NCBI GenBank assembly: GCA_003158275.1
Contig: PMIN01000064.1
Coordinates: 1-40,738 of the forward strand
Length of the DNA: 40,738 bases
From: Methanobacteriota archaeon
GTDB taxonomy: Archaea > Halobacteriota > Bog-38 > Methanoflorentales > Methanoflorentaceae
Reading direction: 5' to 3'
The stretch's first letter is position 1, and each line of letters starts with the position of its first letter. Below are positions 35,372 to 40,738 of the stretch, piece after piece. The translations under genes were made by a program, and so were the position numbers. The notes under the pieces were generated by a model. It was given only the letters and a program-made list of their open reading frames with translations. It was not told the origin of the DNA and searched no databases.

Positions 35372-35655
35372 TTAGCCATTAACGTTGTTTGCGAAATCGA
35401 TAATGCCAGCGCATAAAGAAACAGCCTCATCGAAAATATTGCTTGCAAATGGTAGTTTTTCAGCAGTTGCCGGCGCAAAGTTATTTTTTGCTGAAAATGC
35501 CTGGGCAATAGTAATGCTCTTTTTGTCAAAATCCGTTCCGACGACTTGGCAGCCTTCTTATAGTTCAAAAACCGTAGTGTCGGCTCTGTATGCGCAGAAA
35601 GTCGTATAGTTTCTACTTCGACGCTAGAATATAATACTACCTTCACCGGGGGCAT
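35372..35655 (-). pseudogene. Decayed class I SAM-dependent methyltransferase
   Basis: A 61-codon open frame (35375-35557, stop TAA 35372-35374, no start) reads GCQVVGTDFDKKSITIA, then ATAEKLPFASNIFDEAVSLC. This matches the end of methyltransferase motif I/strand 2 (the acidic residue that binds the SAM ribose) and the AExLPF/FD motif. Upstream, another frame (35560-35655) carries the preceding strand-like residues (VEVETIRLSAHTEPTLRFLN). The Gly-rich SAM loop and the 3' half are missing. It is clearly dead. Confidence 0.75.
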
Positions 35656-35977
35656 AGCACGCGTAGCATAGATATGCCGGAACGCGCAGAGTTACGCTGT
35701 CGGTACGCCCTTCGCAGCCGTACACCCAGGTCCTTCAGTGCTCGCTTAACCACCTTCCCGTTTGTGCGCGATGTGCACGGTGGTTATACCGGCGCAGCGG
35801 TTTCACGTCGTGTACGTGGGCTCAGCTACGACGTCGGCGGAGGTGCCAGCAGCACTGCGCACTATAAAAACGTTCTCAGGTTGATCGTGGCGAGCGAACC
35901 GAGCGGTTTATTGTTATAACCTAGCAGCGCGTTGAGGTTAGTCGTACACGCGTCCGGAGGTGTGCAGGAGTGAGCGC
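35656..35977. other. Upstream region of the NTase-HAD gene, with TATA box
   Basis: TATAAAAA at 35863-35870 is a good TATA-like box, giving a leader of about 85 nt before ATG 35978. GGAGGTG and CAGGAG (35956-35970) supply a Shine-Dalgarno site 7 nt before the start. A plus-strand frame at 35674-35919 has no recognisable family. Confidence 0.5.
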
Positions 35978-37480
35978 ATGAAGGCCATCATACTCGCCGC
36001 GAACGACAATATACAGCTACGCCCCCTGAACCTCCGAAAACCGAGCGCGTTAATCAAGATTAATGGAATTTCTCTGCTTGAACACCAAATACGCGGGTAT
36101 AATCGTGCAGGCGTCGAAACCGCGTCCATATCGGTCGTCGCTGGTTATCAGCACGGTCAGGTCAAACGCTACTTGACGCGCGAGCACCCAGAAATACGTG
36201 TCGTGAGGAATCCCGCCTATCATGTGGCGGGCGCCCTATATTCGCTGAACCTCGCCCTGCGAAGCGCAGAGCCCCACAGCGCCGATCAGGGGCTCTTCAT
36301 AAGCAGTGGAGAGTGCTTGTACGATGATGCGGCAATTGAGCGCGTGTCACGCGTCTCTGGGAGCGCCATCGTCGGGGACAGCAGCCATTACGCGATCGAG
36401 TCCACGAAGGTCATCGCCGAGAACGGGAACGTCGTGCACATTGGCACCCACGTTCCGAAACACGCGGCCACCGCGGTCGCAACCGGCTTATGCAAGCTTG
36501 ACGCTCACGCTCGTAGCGTGCTGAGCGACATCGCCGCAGAGCGCACTGCCGAAAAACGGGATGCGCCGATGGCCGTCGCGCTTGATGATCTGATTTGCCG
36601 GACACGGATGACGCTCGTCGACGTCGCTGGAACGAAGTGGGCCGCCCTGCGCACGATGGACGATGTGCACACGGCCGACAAGCGATTCAGTCGTTTTTCA
36701 TTGTCCGGCAAGCGGTATGTCGTCCTCGACTTGGACGGGACCGTGTACGTGGGGAACTTGCCGATCCGCGGCACCGTTGAGTTCATCAACCGCAATATAG
36801 GCCATCGTGCGTTCTATTTTGTCACGAATAACACCTCGAAGCTTCCCGAGGAGTATCGCGTACGGCTCAACGCGCTCGGCATACCCGCTGACGCGGAGCA
36901 CGTCGTCACGCCGCTTGCGCCACTTATCGAGTACCTGCGCGAGCGCTCGCTGACGCACGTGTATCTGCTCGCGAACGCGAGGGTCACCGCGTACCTGCGG
37001 AAGGCGCTGCCCGGACTCACGCTGACCGCCGATCCGGAGGCGTGTGAGGCGCTCATCGTGACCTACGATACAGAGCTCACGTACGACAAGCTGCGAGACG
37101 CCGCGCTACTGCTGCAACAGAACCCGCGTTTGACGTTTCTTGCGACGCACGGCGATCTCGTGTGTCCCACCGAGCACGGGTTCGTCCCCGACAGCGGCTG
37201 TATCTTGTCGGTGCTCGAGCAAACAACCGGGCGCACGCCGGGCACTGTTTTTGGTAAGCCAAATCCGCTGTTGTTGGAGCGCGTAACCGCTCACCACAGC
37301 CTAGGTGAGATAGTCGTCGTCGGCGACCGACTGTACACCGACAGGACGATGGCGCACAACGTGGGATGCGATTTTATCTGTGTTCTGAGCGGCGAGGCTA
37401 CGCGTGAACAAATAGACGAACTGAGCGAAGACGAGTTCCCGTCGCTCATTGTGAAGGATCTTGGAGACCTGCTCACCTGA
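35978..37480 (+). CDS. Fusion: NTP-transferase-like domain plus NagD-type HAD phosphatase
   Basis: A 500-residue two-domain protein. Residues 1-235 have the fold of LicC/RmlA-type nucleotidyltransferases (MKAIILAAN, LRPL, SLLEHQI, YHVAGALYSLNLAL), but the catalytic signature is lost: LAAGxGxR reads LAANDNIQ, the PK Lys reads PS, and the metal Asp in the SGD loop reads SGE. Residues 245-500 form an intact HAD-IIA domain: DLDGTVYVG (Asp251, Asp253), FVTNNTSK, GKPNP (Lys427) and GDRLYTD (Asp450). HAD-IIA members dephosphorylate glycerol-phosphate-like substrates; such fusions may make CDP-polyols for glycans. ATG 35978 has a good ribosome-binding site; the earlier GTG at 35960 is less likely. 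GC-rich, unlike the core island (one line counted, 63%). Confidence 0.85.
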   Translation: MKAIILAANDNIQLRPLNLRKPSALIKINGISLLEHQIRGYNRAGVETASISVVAGYQHGQVKRYLTREHPEIRVVRNPAYHVAGALYSLNLALRSAEPHSADQGLFISSGECLYDDAAIERVSRVSGSAIVGDSSHYAIESTKVIAENGNVVHIGTHVPKHAATAVATGLCKLDAHARSVLSDIAAERTAEKRDAPMAVALDDLICRTRMTLVDVAGTKWAALRTMDDVHTADKRFSRFSLSGKRYVVLDLDGTVYVGNLPIRGTVEFINRNIGHRAFYFVTNNTSKLPEEYRVRLNALGIPADAEHVVTPLAPLIEYLRERSLTHVYLLANARVTAYLRKALPGLTLTADPEACEALIVTYDTELTYDKLRDAALLLQQNPRLTFLATHGDLVCPTEHGFVPDSGCILSVLEQTTGRTPGTVFGKPNPLLLERVTAHHSLGEIVVVGDRLYTDRTMAHNVGCDFICVLSGEATREQIDELSEDEFPSLIVKDLGDLLT

Positions 37481-37541
37481 GCAATCGGACAGGCCGACCC
37501 GTTCTCGCTGAAGTTCTGGTTCGTGAACAGAAACGACGTGG

Positions 37542-37778
37542 ATGACGAGGTTACGATTTTCCTTGCTCGGGTGCGCTTTGCCGTACGCCGTTTTCAGATG
37601 CGCCGCTCCGCCGATGTCGACGCGCATAGACACAACGATATACACCGACGCGAGCGCCAAGGTTACGTTCACACAGAAGTGGACGCCAGCCGGCACCCGC
37701 CCCTACTATGCCACCTTCGCCGGTGATAGGTGGTACAAGGCATCGACGAGCGTAGTCGCGACGATCATCGTTCATTAA
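37542..37778 (+). pseudogene. Ig-like domain remnant
   Basis: The last 48 codons in frame, from about 37632, read TTIYTDASAKVTFTQKWTPA, then PYYATFAGDRWYKASTS and VVATIIVH, ending TAA 37776-37778. This is the second half of a Big/Ig-like repeat of the kind inserted at 28098-28469, with shared DNA around CCTACTATGCCACCTTCGCC. The first half and any signal peptide are missing or out of frame. Probably a leftover of a secreted surface protein. Confidence 0.65.
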
Positions 37779-38180
37779 TCCAGCTCGGGCGCGGCAGTGC
37801 CACCCAAGGGCGACACCGCAATTTGACGGTTCTAAAAATGCGGTCAGTTTTGGTCAACTTTTGGTCAAGTTTTGTTGCTCGCGATAATTGTCGATAGCAG
37901 CACGCAGCGGCGCGTGAGACGATGGATGGCGATTAACCATGCGCATATCCCCGCTTCGAAAATACGCTTAGGCAACCCGTGCTGCGCGTTTCGGCAGCTC
38001 GCGCGATGCTTCACAATCAGCGCTGTGGGGGGCCGGCCGTGGCTCAAGACGTCAATCTGTTCGTCGGCCGCACGGCCTCGCTGCGCTTACTCCTACAAAG
38101 GAAATGCGAAAACGCAAAGGTAATTAAGTGAGCAGTGAGAAACTGCAGAGCTATTGATCCCTTTAGAAGCGAAAGGCGTT
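37779..38180. other. Gap before PGI, with repeat copy 2
   Basis: Contains the tandem 11-bp repeat (37847-37868) and otherwise no recognisable gene. No strong TATA box is evident for the downstream PGI gene. Confidence 0.45.
37847..37868 (+). repeat. Tandem 11-bp repeat, copy 2
   Basis: GTTTTGGTCAA then CTTTTGGTCAA, followed by a partial third unit, GTTTTG. It differs from the reverse complement of 2665-2686 at one base in 22. Confidence 0.6.
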
Positions 38181-38912
38181 ATGAAGCTCAAGTTTGGCGA
38201 ACGGCTGATCGACCCCGAGATCCGGCGGCTCTACGACCTTCGTGACGTTGCCTTCGACAGCGCCTGGTTTGAGGCAGCACCGGATCGCGACGCGTACTAC
38301 ATGTACCGTGACCTCGCGCGCACCCCCACCGACGCGGCAGCCATCACGCGCCACCAGCTCCGCTATGACATCACGATCATCCCGCCGTTCACCATGGGAC
38401 TCGAGTTCGTCAAGACGTACGGGCACTACCACTCGCGCGTGAACCCGAAGTTTCGCGACACGTATCCCGAGATATACGAGGTGCTCGACGGCGACGCGCA
38501 CTACCTGCTGCAGCGCGCGAAAAACGAAGAGAGTGTTGACGAGGCGATCCTCGTTAAGGCGACGCGCGGCGACAAGGTGATCGTCCCGCCAAACTACGGA
38601 CACGTGACGATCAACCCGTCGGAGCGCACGCTGAAGATGGCCAACTGGGTGTGCCGGTCGTTTGATTCGGTCTATGAGCCCTACGCGAAGCTCCGCGGTG
38701 GCGCGTACTACGAGCTCATTAACGGGAGGTTGCTGCACAACCAAGCGTATCACCACGTGCCTGAGATCAGAGTCACCTACCCGGTCGAGGTGCCCGACCA
38801 GGGGCTGATAAGGCGAAAGCCGATGTACGAGTTGATCGAGGAGCCGTACCTCCTGGAATTCCTTACGGCGCCAGAGCGGCACACGGGGCTCTTTCAAGAA
38901 CTCTATCGATAA
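38181..38912 (+). CDS. pgiA: Cupin-type glucose-6-phosphate isomerase
   Basis: A 243-residue enzyme of the archaeal cupin PGI family, unrelated to the classical PGI. It converts glucose 6-phosphate and fructose 6-phosphate in the cytoplasm. The N-terminal KLKFGERLIDPEIRRLYDLR is characteristic. The metal-binding cupin motifs are clear: GHYHS with His82 and His84, PEIYEVLDG with Glu97 or Glu100, and VPPNYGHVTINP with His141. Family members are about 190 residues; the extra C-terminal about 50 residues (after GRLLHNQAYHH) are basic and conserved-looking, probably part of a longer euryarchaeal subgroup. ATG 38181 is chosen over the TTG at 38154. It could feed fructose-6-phosphate into sugar-nucleotide synthesis for the glycan island, but that link is inference. 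Confidence 0.88.
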   Translation: MKLKFGERLIDPEIRRLYDLRDVAFDSAWFEAAPDRDAYYMYRDLARTPTDAAAITRHQLRYDITIIPPFTMGLEFVKTYGHYHSRVNPKFRDTYPEIYEVLDGDAHYLLQRAKNEESVDEAILVKATRGDKVIVPPNYGHVTINPSERTLKMANWVCRSFDSVYEPYAKLRGGAYYELINGRLLHNQAYHHVPEIRVTYPVEVPDQGLIRRKPMYELIEEPYLLEFLTAPERHTGLFQELYR

Positions 38913-39524
38913 CGTTCGCGCCCCCAGTGCGTATGATCCCGGCGTGCGGGGTGCGTAGCTCGCCTTCCCCCTCGCTTCTGCGTGTGATTGACAAAACGCG
39001 CCTTTCACTTCGATCACTCGGATAGCATGCGGTCGTCGTCCTCAGTTTGGCATCATCTGGAAGCGACGCGTACACTGTCTATAGATACCGCCCCTCCGAC
39101 TTGCGCACGAAATCCCCGCTTTGCATTACATCGCAACGCCGACGAGGGAAAACCGCCCCCACCATACGTCGCAGCAGCAGCAATCTGTGAGATCTGGCTG
39201 ATGCTCCGCGGCGTCTGTTGCGGCGACCATCGACAATGCGAGCAGCGCGACTACGTTCATAAGAACTTTAGGAGGTCGCAGTCCTGCACGTATGTGCCAT
39301 CGTGGCAGGTGGCAGTCTATGCGTGGTGTTGTTCTCCGCATAGTCCCTCTTCTCCGTCAGGCCGCCCAGATAGTGCCATTTGGCGCTCTTGCTCGTTGGG
39401 TGCGTCCGGGTGAAGCCACATAACAAAGGTTAAGTAGCTTGTAAAAAACCAAATAGCTTACCTGAAAGCCGCAATTAGTCTTTGCGATCTGCAGCCTTTT
39501 ATACTCAGGCGAGACTTGTTAAAG
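38913..39524. other. Gap with possible decayed secreted protein
   Basis: About 600 bp. A minus-strand frame around 39126-39266 starts like a signal peptide (MNVVALLALSMVAATDAAEH) and loses coherence after it, as if frameshifted. I cannot name it. The region otherwise ends in the promoter of the next gene. Confidence 0.35.
39497..39504 (+). promoter_or_regulatory. TATA-like box for the secreted propeller protein
   Basis: TTTTATAC is centred about 25 nt upstream of ATG 39525, the ideal spacing for a leaderless archaeal transcript. Confidence 0.55.
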
Positions 39525-40738
39525 ATGTCATCACCCCAGGATGAAATGAATGTCGGCGTGCAATGCTGGACCAAGCGTTTCAAGAAGTTCGCATTTTTTC
39601 TTCTTTTTTGCACCGTCTTGATCACTCTCACCGCTGCGACAGCAAATGGTGCGGATAACACAGCTCTTCCAACGAACGCCACGGCAGCGCAGCCGTTGGT
39701 AGGCGCGACGACGCATCCGATACAGTATTGGATTGGCTGCGCGCCGTCAATGGTCGATGACGGCACCTCGCTGACCTACTTTCAGCAACACGGATTCACC
39801 GCTGTCGTCGTGGTTGTGCCCGACACTCAGACGTACCAGACTGAGCTCAATAAGATCAAATCGCTTGGCATGACGCCAATCATTGATATTGAGATGCCCA
39901 TTTGGGACGGCGGACAGCTTCAGAGCACTCCGATAAGCAGTTTTTCTGGCTATTTCCAATCACTTAAAAACGCCGGCTGGCAGTATGTCGCCTCGGAAGG
40001 CGGCAGGACCGGCGATCTCGAGTACATGCAGAACTACTTCCAGGGCTACGTGAACTTCAACTGTGACCAGTGTGGCCTGTGGCAAAACGTATATAAAGAT
40101 CCGTTTACTGTCGCGAACAGTTGGGAGAGCTATTACCCATCTGAGTGGCCCTCCATCCAAAATGGGTCAGAGCAGGCCGCTGCGCTTGGCATCCAGAACG
40201 GCATCCTCGCTGGTGCGTGGGCTAATAGCGGCGGCGACAATCAGATATATGCTAACTCGGAGAGCGGCAGCGGCACACCATCATACCTTTCAATGCTTAA
40301 CTGGTCATATGCTAATGGAATCGGCTTCACCAGTTTTCAGGTATGGTGCGGCGACAACCCCAATGGGCTAAGCCAGTACAAATCACTAGGATTTGACAAA
40401 ATAGTCGCAAACCTGCAAACGTATTACCCGCCGACTAGTTCTGCCAGCTTGAGCCCCTGGTCGAGCATCGGCGGTCAACTTGTTTCGGGCACCGGCCCTG
40501 CCGTATCCACGCAAAACGCAAACAGCCTTGACGTCTTTGCAATAGGAACCGACAACGCTCTGTGGCACAAGTCGATGGACGGGTCCGCGTGGTCAGCGTG
40601 GCACTCCCTCGGCGGGACTCTGACCTCGTCACCCGCTGCGACGTCACCGGCTAGCGGCGTGATCGACGTCTTTGGGCGCGGCGGCAACGGCGCGCTCTAC
40701 TCTAAGCAGTATTCCGGGACCTCCTGGTCCAACTGGTA
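39525..40738 (+). CDS. Secreted barrel-like protein with DUF346/PLL propeller repeats (partial)
   Basis: The 5' 404 codons of a gene that runs off the window end. A signal peptide (about 16-43, FKKFAFFLLFCTVLITL core) is followed by a Thr/Ala-rich linker. Residues 63-300 look like a TIM-barrel glycoside-hydrolase-type domain, with acidic loops such as IIDIEMPIWDGG (Asp121, Glu123) and SEGGRTGDLEY (Glu158) as candidate catalytic residues. From residue 305 repeats of the DUF346/PLL beta-propeller type begin (WSSIGGQLVSGTGPAVS, DVFAIGTDNALWHKS, then SLGGTLTSSPAATSPASG), a fold that includes fucose-binding lectins. It probably binds or cleaves polysaccharide outside the cell. The leaderless TATA box supports ATG 39525. 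No family was matched exactly. Confidence 0.8.
   Translation, partial: MSSPQDEMNVGVQCWTKRFKKFAFFLLFCTVLITLTAATANGADNTALPTNATAAQPLVGATTHPIQYWIGCAPSMVDDGTSLTYFQQHGFTAVVVVVPDTQTYQTELNKIKSLGMTPIIDIEMPIWDGGQLQSTPISSFSGYFQSLKNAGWQYVASEGGRTGDLEYMQNYFQGYVNFNCDQCGLWQNVYKDPFTVANSWESYYPSEWPSIQNGSEQAAALGIQNGILAGAWANSGGDNQIYANSESGSGTPSYLSMLNWSYANGIGFTSFQVWCGDNPNGLSQYKSLGFDKIVANLQTYYPPTSSASLSPWSSIGGQLVSGTGPAVSTQNANSLDVFAIGTDNALWHKSMDGSAWSAWHSLGGTLTSSPAATSPASGVIDVFGRGGNGALYSKQYSGTSWSNW

Noticed and set aside
38163-39017. 284-codon open frame on the minus strand opposite the PGI gene
   Set aside because: It mirrors the third-position GC bias of the well-supported PGI frame, is rich in Arg/Val and has no recognisable motif; a shadow of the real gene.

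Overview
The window looks like chromosomal DNA of a euryarchaeon, most likely a methanogen-type lineage; this is an inference, since no rRNA, tRNA or CRISPR array is visible. The evidence is: TATA-like boxes about 25-35 nt upstream of start codons (4275-4282, 32569-32584, 39497-39504), which implies leaderless or nearly leaderless transcripts; a cupin-type phosphoglucose isomerase; a DUF2206-type archaeal membrane protein; and secreted proteins with Ig-like and DUF346/PLL-propeller repeats. Base composition is uneven: the 36-39 kb genes are GC-rich, the 5-35 kb core is intermediate, and the gene at 6436-7602 is strikingly AT-rich.

Layout. 0-5 kb: small membrane proteins (a DUF308-like protein, a CPBP-type protein, two hypotheticals), a serine-recombinase stub and decayed reading frames. 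5-35 kb: a surface-polysaccharide (glycan) island. It holds six glycosyltransferases (two GT2, four GT4), a Wzx-like flippase, two PLP aminotransferase-fold proteins, a dTDP-sugar 3,4-ketoisomerase (FdtA/QdtA type), a left-handed beta-helix acyltransferase, four FemAB/GNAT-like acyltransferases in two duplicated pairs, a DUF2206-like polytopic protein, and a kinase/AlkP-phosphodiesterase/GT4 operon. A secreted beta-lactamase-fold hydrolase and a secreted esterase (15.1-18.3 kb) interrupt the island. 35-40.7 kb: a nucleotidyltransferase-HAD fusion, the cupin PGI, and a secreted barrel-plus-propeller protein cut by the window end.

How it may work: the ketoisomerase and the aminotransferase at 7993 together fit synthesis of a dTDP-3-amino-3,6-dideoxyhexose (Fuc3N/Qui3N type). 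The acyltransferases could modify its amino group, the GTs assemble the repeat unit, and the flippase exports it. No dTDP-glucose synthase or dehydratase and no clear polymerase is present.

The most notable feature is gene turnover. There are at least six recognisable decayed genes. Two tandem acyltransferase pairs share perfect blocks of 211 and 223 bp embedded in diverged sequence. A circularly permuted Ig-like module is inserted in frame into a membrane protein. A duplicated aminotransferase/GT2 junction flanks a foreign-looking AT-rich gene. Together these suggest a recombining, diversifying surface-glycan locus.
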